The notes: a model not told the origin generated them from the letters alone. DNA of 32,836 nucleotides from Candidatus Dactylopiibacterium carminicum (GCF_014736495.1 NZ_MDUX01000040.1:1-32836); one strand, 5' to 3'. Positions 22,593-31,854 are shown, numbered from the stretch's first letter. Translations and numbers: made by a program.

Positions 22593-23317
22593 GCCGTACC
22601 CTGCGTTGGAGTCTGGGCCTGATCACCCTGCTGCTGGTGCTGTTCGTGGCGCGCCTGCCGGCTGCCCTGCCCGCCCGCCTGCTGCCCGCCGACATTACGC
22701 TGGCTGGCCTGCAAGGCAGCATCTGGCATGGCAGCGCGGCAGCGCTCGGCGTCAAGGGCCTCGTGACCCAGGAATCGCTGAGCTGGGCGCTCGATGCACG
22801 TGCCTTGCTGCGCGGCCAGCTCGCCTGGCAGATCCGCGCCGAACACGGTGGCCAACCCAGCAGTCTGCGTGCTCGTGTTGGGCTTGGGGGCGTGGCGGTT
22901 GAAGACCTCAGCCTGCGCCTGCCGGTGGAGCCTTTTACCCAGTTCGAGCCGACCGTACAGGGGCTGCGCCTGCGGGGCGACCTGCAGCTGAATGCACAGC
23001 GCCTGGTTCCGCATCAGCCCATCGGGCTGGATGCGCGCCTGGAGCAGGTAAGCTCCGCGCTGGCGGGCGAAGCGACAGCGCTGGGGGCATACCAGCTGCG
23101 CGTGGATATCGATGCCAGCGGTGCCGGAACCTTGAACGTGAAGACGCTTCACGGACCACTGCAAGCCAATGGCAGCGGGAATTTCACGCTCGATGGCAAG
23201 CACGCGGGCATCGATCTGCGCCTTAAGCCGGAGGTAGACCTACCCGGTCTTTCTTCCGCACTGGCCATCCTGCCCCGCGAAGGCGATGCCTTCCGGCTCG
23301 CCCTCAATCATCCCTGA
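22589..23317 (+). CDS. gspN: GspN, type II secretion protein N
   Basis: A 242-residue protein with one N-terminal helix (residues about 7-30), then a long beta-rich periplasmic region. ITLAGLQGSIWHGSAAALG is the diagnostic GspN segment, followed by LSWALDARALLRGQLAWQI and many beta-strand repeats resembling lipid-transfer/AsmA-type folds. GspN is absent from several type II systems and its role is poorly defined. Start ATG 22589 overlaps the gspM stop; gspF begins 13 bases after its stop. Confidence 0.88.
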   Translation: MSRTLRWSLGLITLLLVLFVARLPAALPARLLPADITLAGLQGSIWHGSAAALGVKGLVTQESLSWALDARALLRGQLAWQIRAEHGGQPSSLRARVGLGGVAVEDLSLRLPVEPFTQFEPTVQGLRLRGDLQLNAQRLVPHQPIGLDARLEQVSSALAGEATALGAYQLRVDIDASGAGTLNVKTLHGPLQANGSGNFTLDGKHAGIDLRLKPEVDLPGLSSALAILPREGDAFRLALNHP

Positions 23318-23330
23318 GACTGAGACTCCA

Positions 23331-24527
23331 ATGCCCAGCTTCAGTTATCAGGCCCTGACCGAAGGCAAGCGCAACCCGCAGCGCGGACAGATCGAGGCTG
23401 ACTCCGCCCGTCAGGCGCGTGCGTTGCTGCGCGAGCGCGGTCTGGCCGTGCTGGCGCTGAAGGAAGAACGCGGTCAGAACGAGCGGGCGCTACGCCTGGG
23501 TGGCATGCAGGTCGCCACACTGACGCGCCAGCTTGCAGGCCTGATCGATGCGGGGCTTTCCATCGACGAAGCGCTCGCGGTGCTGGCCGAACAGGCCGAG
23601 AACGTCCGCGAGACGCGCCTGCTCACGCGACTGCGTCAGGACATCGCCACCGGGATCTCGCTGTCCGCCGCACTGACCCGGCACGAGAAGGTCTTCCCTC
23701 CGTTCTATCGCGCGCTGGTACGGGCCGGCGAGGAATCCGGCAAGCTGCCCGGCGTGCTGCAGCGCCTGGCGGACTACCTCGAGCGCCGTGAGGAACTGAA
23801 ATCCCGCCTGGCCATGGCGTTCATCTATCCGGCCATGGTGCTGCTGGTTTCCAGCGCAGTCATCGTCGGTATGCTGACCTGGGTGGTGCCGCAGATGGTG
23901 CAGGTATTCCAGGGCGCCAAACAGGCGCTGCCGCTGCCCACGCAGATCCTACTGACGATCAGCCAGTTCCTGGGCAGCTGGGGTGGTTGGTTGCTGTTGC
24001 TGCTGGCCATCGGTGTGGTGGCCTTCCTGCAGGCGATGCGCAACGAATCGTTCCGCTACCGTGTGCACGCCCGTCGTTTGCGCATGCCTTGGTTCGGGAA
24101 GCTGGAACGCAGCGCGGAAACCGTCCGTTTCGCCTCGACACTGGCCATCCTCGCCGGCAGTGGTGTACCAGTACTCACTGCAATGGCGGCAGCCAGCGGC
24201 GTGATGATCAATCTGCCGCTCAAGCGTGCGGCTGAACAAGCGGCACAACAAGTGCGTGAAGGTGTGACGCTGGCGCGTGCGCTCTCTGCCGCGCAATCTT
24301 TCCCGCCCATCCTTGTCCACCTCGTGGCCAGCGGTGAAGCCACCGGCCGGCTGGACGCCATGCTCGAACGCGCGGCCCTGGAGCAATCCGCCGGTCTGTC
24401 ACGCAAGGTGGAAACCTTTTCGCAGTTGCTCGGCCCGGCCGTGGTGCTGGTGATGGGCGCGGTGGTGCTTTTCATCGTACTGGCCATCCTTTTGCCGGTG
24501 TTCGAGATGAATCAACTAATCAAGTAG
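23331..24527 (+). CDS. gspF: GspF, type II secretion inner-membrane platform protein
   Basis: A polytopic platform protein (398 residues) with two T2SSF cytoplasmic domains, each followed by membrane helices. It shows FSYQALTEGKRNPQRGQIEADS, the first domain from LTRQLAGLIDAGLSIDEALAVL to FPPFYRALVRAGEESGKLPGVL, a helix pair, a second domain FASTLAILAGSGVPVLTAM, and the C-terminal helix AVVLFIVLAILLPVFEMNQLI. The second domain end LVHLVASGEATGRLDAML mirrors the first, as expected. Length is typical. It is followed 21 bases later by gspG. Confidence 0.96.
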   Translation: MPSFSYQALTEGKRNPQRGQIEADSARQARALLRERGLAVLALKEERGQNERALRLGGMQVATLTRQLAGLIDAGLSIDEALAVLAEQAENVRETRLLTRLRQDIATGISLSAALTRHEKVFPPFYRALVRAGEESGKLPGVLQRLADYLERREELKSRLAMAFIYPAMVLLVSSAVIVGMLTWVVPQMVQVFQGAKQALPLPTQILLTISQFLGSWGGWLLLLLAIGVVAFLQAMRNESFRYRVHARRLRMPWFGKLERSAETVRFASTLAILAGSGVPVLTAMAAASGVMINLPLKRAAEQAAQQVREGVTLARALSAAQSFPPILVHLVASGEATGRLDAMLERAALEQSAGLSRKVETFSQLLGPAVVLVMGAVVLFIVLAILLPVFEMNQLIK

Positions 24528-24548
24528 TTAAGTAGCAGGAGACAACAC

Positions 24549-24989
24549 ATGCAGCAGCATCACAATCAAAAACGTCATCGCGGCTTCACCCTCATCGAGA
24601 TCCTTGTCGTGGTCTCCATCCTGGCGATCCTGGGGGCATTGATCGTGCCCAAGATCATGGATCGCCCCAACGAGGCCCGCGTCGTCGCAGCCAAGCAGGA
24701 CATCCAGTCCATCGTTGGCGCGCTCAAACTCTACAAGCTGGATAACGGCCGCTACCCCTCGCAGGCTCAGGGGCTGCAGGCACTGATCGAGAAGCCCTCT
24801 GGCGATCCGACGCCCGCCAACTGGAAGCGCGGCGGCTATCTTGAGCGCCTGCCCAAGGATCCCTGGGGCGGCGACTACCTCTACCTCAACCCTGGCCTGC
24901 ACGGCGACATCGATGTGATGAGCTACGGTGCCGATGGTCAGGCAGGTGGCGAGGAATACGACGCCGACATCGGCAACTGGGCTCCCTGA
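24549..24989 (+). CDS. gspG: GspG, major pseudopilin
   Basis: The 146-residue main subunit of the type II pseudopilus. A short leader ends at the prepilin peptidase site RG|FTLIEILVVVSILAILGALIVP, with Glu at +5 and methylatable Phe at +1. The conserved body has KQDIQSIVGALKLYKLDNGRYPSQAQGLQALIEKP, DPWGGDYLYLNPG and the calcium-site region SYGADGQAGGEEYDADIGNW. AGGAGA lies 8 bases before the ATG. No prepilin peptidase (GspO/PilD) is in the window, so it must be encoded elsewhere. Confidence 0.97.
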   Translation: MQQHHNQKRHRGFTLIEILVVVSILAILGALIVPKIMDRPNEARVVAAKQDIQSIVGALKLYKLDNGRYPSQAQGLQALIEKPSGDPTPANWKRGGYLERLPKDPWGGDYLYLNPGLHGDIDVMSYGADGQAGGEEYDADIGNWAP

Positions 24990-24996
24990 CCTGCGC

Positions 24997-25488
24997 ATGC
25001 GCGCAATGCGTGGCTTCACGCTGATGGAGGTGCTGATCGTACTGGCCCTCGTCGGCATCGTGGCCGGGCTAGTGGTGGTACGCCTTGACGATGATGGCCA
25101 ACGCGCCACACGGCATGCTGCTGAGCGGCTGTCGCTGGCGCTGGAAGCCGCACGCGACGAGGCCATCTACAGCGGCCGCGAAGTTGCGTTCTCCAGTGAT
25201 GGCGATGCCTGGCAATTCTGGCGTGGCGATGCTGGCCGGCGCAGCTGGCAGGCAATGGCCGACGGAGAAATGCTGCGCCCGCGCCGCCTTGGTAACAATG
25301 TAAGAATCGTCTCGCAGGAGGTCAGTGGGCGCAACCGACCTCTTGGTGAGCGTCTGGTGTTTGCCGCCTACGGGCTCTCCGAGCCGTTCACTCTGCTGCT
25401 GCAAGGTGGCCACACCCGGATATCCATCCGCCTGGATGCCATGGGCCGCGTGAGCCTGGATACGCTTGAAAATGCAGATACGCCCTGA
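24997..25488 (+). CDS. gspH: GspH, minor pseudopilin
   Basis: A 163-residue minor pseudopilin with peptidase site RG|FTLMEVLIVLALVGIVAGLV, followed by ERLSLALEAARDEAIYSGREVAF and a beta-rich C-terminal domain (LVFAAYGLSEPFTLLLQGG). It matches GspH by the AxxLxxALxxARDEAI helix. ATG 24997 is 7 bases after the gspG stop; ATG 25006 is also possible and neither has an obvious ribosome site. The 3' end overlaps gspI by 17 bases. Confidence 0.92.
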   Translation: MRAMRGFTLMEVLIVLALVGIVAGLVVVRLDDDGQRATRHAAERLSLALEAARDEAIYSGREVAFSSDGDAWQFWRGDAGRRSWQAMADGEMLRPRRLGNNVRIVSQEVSGRNRPLGERLVFAAYGLSEPFTLLLQGGHTRISIRLDAMGRVSLDTLENADTP

Positions 25489-25846
25489 ACGTGGCTTCAC
25501 CCTGCTCGAAACCGTGATCGCACTAGCCGTGATCAGCATCGCGCTGGGCGCGGCCATCCGCGCCGCCAGCTTCGGTGCGGACAAGGCTTTCGAACTCCAG
25601 CAGCGTACCGTGGCCGGCTGGGTGGCCAGCAACGTCATCAACCAGTTGCTTGCCACGCGCAACTTCCCGGAGATGGGCGCGCTGGATGGCACGGCGACGC
25701 AAGGGGAATATCAATTCATCTGGCGTCAGGAAACCAGCGCCACGCCGAATCTGAGTTTCCGGCGTGTCGAGGTCAAGGTGTTTGCCGAGAATGGCGAGGA
25801 TCTGTACGCCCGCCAGGTCAGCTATATCGCACGGGCGGGGAACTGA
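25472..25846 (+). CDS. gspI: GspI, minor pseudopilin
   Basis: A 124-residue minor pseudopilin, part of the I-J-K tip complex. It has peptidase site RG|FTLLETVIALAVISIALGAAI and the family's WVASNVINQLLATRNFP segment (GspI: AxWVAxNxLAEL...). The C-terminal part is a beta sheet (FRRVEVKVFAENGEDLYARQVSYIAR). It begins inside the gspH end, and gspJ starts 1 base after its stop. Confidence 0.94.
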   Translation: MQIRPERGFTLLETVIALAVISIALGAAIRAASFGADKAFELQQRTVAGWVASNVINQLLATRNFPEMGALDGTATQGEYQFIWRQETSATPNLSFRRVEVKVFAENGEDLYARQVSYIARAGN

Positions 25847-25847
25847 G

Positions 25848-26465
25848 ATGCATCGCCGGGGTTTCACGCTGATCGAAGTGCTGGTGGCGCTGGCGGTATT
25901 CGCGGTGGTGACGTTGCTCGCCTGGCGTGGACTGGATGTAATGGTGGGCACGAAGGCCCGGCTTGACGGCGAAATGCGTCGCTGGCGCGAACTGGAGCTG
26001 GTGTTCGAACGCCTGGCGCTGGATCTGACACAGATTGCTCCACGCTTCTGGGTTGATGAGCAGGGGCGTACCCGCAGCGCGGTGCAGGCTTCCGGCACGA
26101 CATCCGGCGCGCAATGCCAACTCGACCTGATGCGCTTCGGCGTCGACAATCTGCCTGTTCACGCCCGCTACCGTTTGCAGGATGGGCGCTTCACCCTGCA
26201 GATCCTCCCCACAAGCCAGAGCCAAGCCCAGAGCCTTGCCGAAGCGGCAAGCGCACTGGCCGAAGCTGAGGGGAAAACCCCCGACCACCTGCTGCTGGAC
26301 GACGTCAGCCGTTGTGATCTGGCTTTTCTCGATGGAAACAATGTCTGGCAGGCGCGTTGGCCGAACAGTGACACGCTGAGTGATGCCACTCGCCCACGCG
26401 GCATGCGCTTGCGTCTCACCCTGGACGGACGCGGCCAGTTCGAACGCATCTACTATCTGCCATGA
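25848..26465 (+). CDS. gspJ: GspJ, minor pseudopilin
   Basis: A 205-residue minor pseudopilin with peptidase site RG|FTLIEVLVALAVFAVVTLLA, then WRELELVFERLALDLTQIAPRFW, typical of GspJ. The body continues with LDLMRFGVDNLP, matching the GspJ beta domain, and ends GQFERIYYLP. The final P of this Pro-ending tail overlaps the gspK ATG (ATGA at 26462). Confidence 0.94.
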   Translation: MHRRGFTLIEVLVALAVFAVVTLLAWRGLDVMVGTKARLDGEMRRWRELELVFERLALDLTQIAPRFWVDEQGRTRSAVQASGTTSGAQCQLDLMRFGVDNLPVHARYRLQDGRFTLQILPTSQSQAQSLAEAASALAEAEGKTPDHLLLDDVSRCDLAFLDGNNVWQARWPNSDTLSDATRPRGMRLRLTLDGRGQFERIYYLP

Positions 26466-27337
26466 AACACATGGACCGCCAGCGCGGGCTGGCTCTCGTT
26501 CTGGCACTGCTGGTGGTCGCCATCGTCGCAGCCCTGGCCTTGCTCTTCGTGCAGCGCCAGCAGCTCTGGATGCGCCAGTTGAAGCATCGTGCCGGTTTCA
26601 GCTCAGCCACCACAGCCGTGTTCGTTTCGATCGACATGGTACGGCTGACCCTGCGCGACGATGCGCGCAAGAATCAGGTCGACCACATGCTCGAACCCTG
26701 GACCATCCCCATTCCTCCAATCGCCATCGAGGAAGGACGGGTCAGTGGTCAGATCGTCGAGCAGCAAGGCCGCTACAACCTGACCAATCTGCTGCCCGCT
26801 CAAGGCGCCAAGATCGACGAAGCCGCCGTACAACGTGCGGCCAATGGACTGGGCGTGAATGCCAGCCTCCTCACCAGGGTTCTGACCGCCTGGCAGGATC
26901 TGCGCAAGCGAGAACCAGGCGCCGAGCCTGAACTGATGGAGCTGCTCGAAATCGTGCGGCCTTCCAGCGAAGACAGTCAGCGCTTGCAACGCCATGTGGT
27001 CCTGCTGCCTGAGCGTACGCAACTGAATGTCAACTTCGCGACTGCCGAAGCGCTCATGGCCACAATTCCCGGGCTAAACTCCTCCGACGCCAGCAGCGTA
27101 CTCTCCCGGCGCACAGGGAACCCGTTCCGCTCGGTTGCAGCATTCACGGCGGTTCTGCCCGAATCATTGCGCCAGCAGGCCACCGCCTTCGTGTCTGTGC
27201 AGAGCCGCTATTTCTTGGTCGAAGTACAGGCGCGATTCGACCGTGTGCAGTTGGGCTATGAGGCGCTGTTACGCCGCGACGGGCGGGATCTTCCAGTGCT
27301 GCTGTGGGCTCGCCGTGCCGCACCGGCCGACAACTGA
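26462..27337 (+). CDS. gspK: GspK, minor pseudopilin at the pseudopilus tip
   Basis: The 291-residue largest pseudopilin, predicted tip of the pseudopilus. Leader QRG|LALVLALLVVAIVAALALLF lacks Glu at +5, which is the normal GspK state and fits a first-in-filament role. The globular part has the GspK hallmarks GRYNLTNLLPAQG, LLPERTQLNVNFATAEALMATIPGL and SRYFLVEVQARFDRVQLGYEALL. It is full length and intact. It starts at ATG 26462, overlapping gspJ, and is followed by gspC after 19 bases. Confidence 0.95.
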   Translation: MKHMDRQRGLALVLALLVVAIVAALALLFVQRQQLWMRQLKHRAGFSSATTAVFVSIDMVRLTLRDDARKNQVDHMLEPWTIPIPPIAIEEGRVSGQIVEQQGRYNLTNLLPAQGAKIDEAAVQRAANGLGVNASLLTRVLTAWQDLRKREPGAEPELMELLEIVRPSSEDSQRLQRHVVLLPERTQLNVNFATAEALMATIPGLNSSDASSVLSRRTGNPFRSVAAFTAVLPESLRQQATAFVSVQSRYFLVEVQARFDRVQLGYEALLRRDGRDLPVLLWARRAAPADN

Positions 27338-27356
27338 ACAACCAGACCGACCAGCA

Positions 27357-28217
27357 ATGCTCAAACTCTCTTTCCCATCCTTCACCGCCATCCGCCTGCC
27401 CCCCCTGAAACAGCCGGAGCGCTGGCTGGGGCTGCTCAACCTTCTACTCGTGGCAATTCTGTGCTGGCTGGTGATCGGCATTCTCGGACGTCTGGCCGGC
27501 TGGCAAGGCTCGCCTCCCGTATTGGCGCTGCCCGCAGCGCCAGCCGCCGACACACAAGGGGGACTGCGCGCGCTGACAGCGTGGTTTTCGCCCCCTCCTG
27601 GTGAGGCCGCACCACTCGCGTCGGACTTCACCAATGATCTGCGACTCATCGCCGTCATCGCGGGGCGGGAGGGTGTGGCCCTCATCGGTGGCGCCCAGCC
27701 TGCAACGATGGCGCTGGCGGTGGGAGACGAACTACGCGCCGGTGTTCGCCTGCTGGAAGTGCAGCCGGACCGCGTGATCTTCGAACAGGCTGGCAACCAG
27801 CATGAGCTGGCCTTCCCACAGACTGCTGAGGCGTCTGCGGCAGCCGGCGGAATCACCGACCCAGGTCTGATCCGCCCCGCCAAGCCACGCGCCCGGCCAG
27901 CCCCTCGGCAAACCAGCGAGCTGGCACGCGGCCAACTCTCCGGTGTCGTGCAGCGAGGCAATCTGGCCAACTGGGACAAAGGGCTTGCGGCATTTCCCGA
28001 CGGGGGAATCCGTATCACCTCGGTGGCGGACCAACCGTTGGCGCGGTTGCTAAAGCTGCGTGACGGAGACATCGTCAAACGCGTCAATGACAGGGAAATC
28101 AAGGGACTGCCGGATATCTCCCTGCTCTATCACCATTTCAGCCAGTCTTCAGAAGTCGAACTCGTCGTCTTGCGCGACGGCAAGCCACAAAACCTTCATT
28201 TCAAGATCCAGCCATGA
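27357..28217 (+). CDS. gspC: GspC, type II secretion periplasmic connector
   Basis: A 286-residue inner-membrane protein that reaches across the periplasm to the secretin. A short cytoplasmic part is followed by one helix (about 25-48, LLNLLLVAILCWLVIGILG), the homology region (about 90-150, LRLIAVIAGREGVALIGG... VGDELRAGVRLLEVQPDRVIF), a Pro/Ala-rich linker and a C-terminal PDZ-like domain (LARLLKLRDGDIVKRVNDREIKGL... VVLRDGKPQNLHFKIQ). Its position between gspK and gspD is unusual, since GspC usually leads the operon. It overlaps gspD by four bases. Confidence 0.92.
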   Translation: MLKLSFPSFTAIRLPPLKQPERWLGLLNLLLVAILCWLVIGILGRLAGWQGSPPVLALPAAPAADTQGGLRALTAWFSPPPGEAAPLASDFTNDLRLIAVIAGREGVALIGGAQPATMALAVGDELRAGVRLLEVQPDRVIFEQAGNQHELAFPQTAEASAAAGGITDPGLIRPAKPRARPAPRQTSELARGQLSGVVQRGNLANWDKGLAAFPDGGIRITSVADQPLARLLKLRDGDIVKRVNDREIKGLPDISLLYHHFSQSSEVELVVLRDGKPQNLHFKIQP

Positions 28218-30277
28218 AAGTCAAAGCCCTCACGGCCACAGTCTTATTGTGTTTCACACTCAATCTGCAAGCGCAGGATGCCAGCGATCAGGTCACGCTG
28301 AACTTCGTCAATTCGGAACTCGAAGCCACACTGAAGGCAGTCACGCTGATCACCGGCAAGAGTTTCGTGATCGATCCAAAACTCAAGGGAACGGTCAATA
28401 TCGTGTCCAATCAACCGGTATCGCGCACACTGGTGCTGCCCATCGTGCAGAGCGCTCTGCGCTCGCAGGGCATCGCACTGGTGGATACTGGCACCGTGGT
28501 GAAAGTGGTGGCGGAAGCCGAAGCCAAACAGCACGGTTCTCCAGTGGTCGCGGGAGACAAGGTCACGGCGACCGGCGATAAATACATCACCCAGGTCTAT
28601 CCGCTGCGGCACGAATCGGCCAATCGGCTCGCCCAGGTGTTGCGCCCGCTGGTGGGCCCCAACAGCGTGATTGCCGCCTATCAGGCCGGCAATACGCTGG
28701 TGATCAATGACTATGCCGAAAACCTGGCACGCATCAATCGCATCATCGAGCACATCGACCAACCGCCCAGTGTCGAGGTGTTCTCCATCCCGGTGAAGAA
28801 CGGCGCAGTCCTGGATATTTCCCAGAATCTGGCGCGCCTGATGCCCGAAGTCCTGGTTCAGGGGGTGGCGGCACCGGTTGCGGTTCCCGAAGGGGTTCGC
28901 CGTTCCCTGGTGATCAACGACACGCGCAACAGCCAGTTGCTGATCCGTGCCGAAACGCGCGTACATGCCGAGCGCATCCGCCAGATCGTCGAGTTGCTCG
29001 ACCAGCCCTCCGTCAGCCCGGGCAATATCAACGTGGTCTATCTGCGCAATGCGGAAGCTGCCCGCCTGGCGGCCACCCTGCGTGGCATCCTCACCGGGCA
29101 GGACAGCGGCAATACCACGAACAGCGGGGCCTCCGGCAGCGGCAGCGGCTCGACGGCGGCCTCTTCTGCCGTCACCACGAGCACCACCTCGGGCAGCACC
29201 TCGACCAATGTCAAGATCGACGGCATCACGGTCATGATCCAGGCCGACAGCGTGACCAACTCGCTGATCGTCACCGCGCCGGATTACATCTACAACAACA
29301 TCCGCACGGTGATCGACAAGCTGGACGTACGCCGTGCCCAGGTGCACATCGAAGCAATGATCGTCGAACTGAACGTCAGCAAGGGCGGTGAGTTCGGCTT
29401 CCAGTGGGCCGTGGCGGGCGGCCTGATCTCCTCGTTGTCCACCACGACCACCAACAGCATCGCCACGATCGCCACCGCGCTCGCCTCCAGTTCCACCTCC
29501 GCCACGATTCCCGAAGGCTTCAACGTCGGCATCTTCAATGGTGACCCAACCAAGGGCACGGCCTCACTGGGCGCCCTGGCTTCCGCGCTGCAAAGCACGG
29601 GAGACGCCAACGTACTGTCCACACCGAGCATCCAGACGCTCGACAACGAAGAAGCGCGCATCGTCGTCGGTCAGAATATCCCGATTATTACCGGCTCCAC
29701 GCTCAGTAGTACCAACTTTAACCCCTACACCACCGTGGAGCGCAAGGATATCGGCATGAAGCTGAAAATCCGTCCGCAGATCTCGGAAGGCGGTGCTATC
29801 ACCATGACGGTGGCCCAGGAGGTTTCGAGCATCGACAGCACGGTCAATACCGACGGTACCGGCATCGCCACCAAACTACGTACGATAGAAACCCAGGTAC
29901 TGGTCGACGACGGGCAGATCGTCGTGCTCGGAGGCCTGATCGAAGACCAGGTGTCCAACAACGAGAAACGCGTACCTCTGCTGGCCGACATCCCTTGGCT
30001 GGGACAGCTGTTTCGCTATCGCGACCGCTCTCACTCGAAGGTCAACCTGATGGTGTTCCTGAAGCCCACCATCCTGCGCGACAGCAAGGCTAACGCTGCG
30101 CTGGCCAGCGAACGCTACGAATACATCCGGCAGCTCCAGGTCGGCTATAACCCGGAACACAGCGTCGTATTGCCCGATCTGCCGACGGTATCGCTGCCCG
30201 AGCTGCCGTCAGCCCAGAAGGGCGCCGCAACCACAGCAGCCCCGCAGGCAGCGGACGAAAGCCCGAAAGCACCATGA
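28214..30277 (+). CDS. gspD: GspD, type II secretion secretin
   Basis: The 687-residue outer-membrane secretin channel. A signal peptide (about 1-20, ending LNLQAQ) precedes an N0 domain (VTLNFVNSELEATLKAVTLITGKSFVIDP) and N1-N3 domains with SVEVFSIPVKNGAVLDISQN and INVVYLRNAEAARLAATLRG. A Ser/Thr/Gly linker inside N3 covers about residues 297-330. The secretin core follows: QVHIEAMIVELNVSKGGEFGFQW, LSTPSIQTLDNEEARIVVGQNIP, and VLGGLIEDQVSNNEKRVPLLADIPWLGQLFRYR, and after it an S-domain-like tail. All secretin signatures are present and it is full length. No pilotin gene (GspS) is adjacent. ATG 28214 overlaps gspC. Confidence 0.97.
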   Translation: MKVKALTATVLLCFTLNLQAQDASDQVTLNFVNSELEATLKAVTLITGKSFVIDPKLKGTVNIVSNQPVSRTLVLPIVQSALRSQGIALVDTGTVVKVVAEAEAKQHGSPVVAGDKVTATGDKYITQVYPLRHESANRLAQVLRPLVGPNSVIAAYQAGNTLVINDYAENLARINRIIEHIDQPPSVEVFSIPVKNGAVLDISQNLARLMPEVLVQGVAAPVAVPEGVRRSLVINDTRNSQLLIRAETRVHAERIRQIVELLDQPSVSPGNINVVYLRNAEAARLAATLRGILTGQDSGNTTNSGASGSGSGSTAASSAVTTSTTSGSTSTNVKIDGITVMIQADSVTNSLIVTAPDYIYNNIRTVIDKLDVRRAQVHIEAMIVELNVSKGGEFGFQWAVAGGLISSLSTTTTNSIATIATALASSSTSATIPEGFNVGIFNGDPTKGTASLGALASALQSTGDANVLSTPSIQTLDNEEARIVVGQNIPIITGSTLSSTNFNPYTTVERKDIGMKLKIRPQISEGGAITMTVAQEVSSIDSTVNTDGTGIATKLRTIETQVLVDDGQIVVLGGLIEDQVSNNEKRVPLLADIPWLGQLFRYRDRSHSKVNLMVFLKPTILRDSKANAALASERYEYIRQLQVGYNPEHSVVLPDLPTVSLPELPSAQKGAATTAAPQAADESPKAP

Positions 30278-31752
30278 GTACGCGCCTGGTCAGTTTCGCC
30301 CACGCCCGTGAATTCGGCCTGTTCGACAGTCACGCGGAAGATGGCAGCGTAGTCGTGAGTTTCCGCGCGGGCGGCGATGTGGCCATGCTGGCTGAGCTGC
30401 AGCGCAATCTCGGCGTACCGGCACGTGTCGAAGTGCTTCAGCCTGAACCATTCCAGGTACGTCTGGCGGCCGCCTTCAACGAAGGCGGGCCTCGGGCCTC
30501 GCGCATGGTGGAAGACATCGCCGGCACGGTAGATCTCTCCAGCCTGCTCGAAGAGATGCCTGAAACCCAGGACCTGCTGGAAGCAGAGGAAAATGCGCCG
30601 GTCATCCGCCTGCTCAATGCGTTGCTGACGGAAGGCCTGCGTGAGGAGGCCTCGGACATCCACTTCGAACTCTTCGAAGCGCGCGCCACCGTGCGTTTCC
30701 GCGTGGATGGCGTGCTGCGTGACGTGATTGCGCCGCAACGCGGTTTGCATGCGGCCATCGTATCGCGTATCAAGATCATGGCAGGGCTCGACATCGCCGA
30801 GAAACGGCTGCCACAGGATGGACGCATCAACTTGCGATTGGCCGGCCGCCCCGTGGACGTACGCGTCTCCACGCTACCCACGGCACACGGCGAGCGCGTC
30901 GTGCTGCGCTTGCTCGACAAGTCCATGAACCGTCTGGATCTCGACTCTCTCGGGATGCCCGGTGACACGCACAAGCGTCTGGAAGGATTGCTCGCGCAGC
31001 CTCACGGCATCCTGCTGGTCACCGGCCCCACCGGCTCGGGCAAGACCACCACGCTGTATGCCGCACTGTCACAGATGGATTCGCAAGAGCTGAACATCAT
31101 GACCGTGGAGGATCCGATCGAATATGAGCTCGATGGTGTCGGACAGACCCAGGTCAACTCGCGCATCGACATGAGCTTTGCCCGTGCCCTGCGCGCCATT
31201 CTGCGCCAGGATCCGGACGTGATCCTGATCGGTGAAATCCGTGACCTGGAGACCGCCCAGATCGCCGTGCAGGCCTCGCTTACTGGCCACCTGGTGCTCG
31301 CCACGCTGCACACCAACGACGCGCCCAGCGCCATGACCCGCCTGATCGATATGGGCGTGGAGCCCTTCTTGCTGGCCTCATCCTCCATCGGCGTACTGGC
31401 CCAGCGATTGGTCCGGCGACTGTGCCCTGCCTGCCGTATTGCCTACTCTCCCGACGCAGCCGAGCAGGAACTGCTTGGCATCGGCCCTCAACATACGCTG
31501 TACCGTGCAGGGGCTTGTGAAGCCTGCGGGCACACAGGCTACAAAGGGCGGGGCGGCATTTATGAACTGATGGTGTTCGACGAGACTACGCGAACCTTGA
31601 TTCATGACGGCGCCAACGAACAGGCACTGCGCCAGCACGCTGGTCTGCATGGCATGCACAGCCTGCGTGAAGATGGTTTCGAACGGGTCCGCAATGGCAT
31701 CAGCTCTCTGGACGAAATCCTGCGCGTCACGCGTGGCGACGGCGAAACCTGA
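30274..31752 (+). CDS. gspE: GspE, type II secretion ATPase
   Basis: The 492-residue cytoplasmic hexameric ATPase that drives pseudopilus assembly. An N-terminal domain that docks to GspL (about 1-100) is followed by LTEGLREEASDIHFELFEARATVRFRVDG, Walker A GPTGSGKTTTLY (from residue 251), the Asp box VEDPIEYELDGVGQTQVN, Walker B ILRQDPDVILIGEIRD and the His box LVLATLHTNDA. The Zn-binding tetracysteine module is also present (CPAC ... CEACGHTGYKGRGGIYEL). It is full length and overlaps gspD by four bases. It closes the operon, and an intrinsic terminator follows about 72 bases later. Confidence 0.97.
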   Translation: MSTRLVSFAHAREFGLFDSHAEDGSVVVSFRAGGDVAMLAELQRNLGVPARVEVLQPEPFQVRLAAAFNEGGPRASRMVEDIAGTVDLSSLLEEMPETQDLLEAEENAPVIRLLNALLTEGLREEASDIHFELFEARATVRFRVDGVLRDVIAPQRGLHAAIVSRIKIMAGLDIAEKRLPQDGRINLRLAGRPVDVRVSTLPTAHGERVVLRLLDKSMNRLDLDSLGMPGDTHKRLEGLLAQPHGILLVTGPTGSGKTTTLYAALSQMDSQELNIMTVEDPIEYELDGVGQTQVNSRIDMSFARALRAILRQDPDVILIGEIRDLETAQIAVQASLTGHLVLATLHTNDAPSAMTRLIDMGVEPFLLASSSIGVLAQRLVRRLCPACRIAYSPDAAEQELLGIGPQHTLYRAGACEACGHTGYKGRGGIYELMVFDETTRTLIHDGANEQALRQHAGLHGMHSLREDGFERVRNGISSLDEILRVTRGDGET

Positions 31753-31823
31753 TCCACGCCCTTCGGGCGGAGAACTTGTCGCCGGGCTGGCGATCCATGT
31801 CCTTGCACGTCAGAATTCAGCAT

Positions 31824-31854
31824 GAACCGCCCGCCGCTTGGGCGGTTCTTTGTT
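31824..31854 (+). terminator. Rho-independent terminator of the type II secretion operon
   Basis: A 9-bp stem, GAACCGCCC / GGGCGGTTC (31824-31832 / 31840-31848), with a 7-base loop is followed by TTTGTTG. It lies 72 bases after the gspE stop and just before the OmpA-like gene. Confidence 0.85.

Noticed and set aside
26462..26560. Missing Glu at +5 in the GspK pseudopilin leader
   Set aside because: This is the normal state for GspK and reflects its tip position.
29100..29215. Ser/Thr/Gly-rich low-complexity stretch in gspD as an insertion or error
   Set aside because: A flexible linker of this kind in the N3 domain is common in secretins, and the frame is intact.
28244..29347. 367-codon - strand frame opposite gspD
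   Set aside because: Antisense to the secretin N-domains; Asp/His/Arg-rich and without family features.
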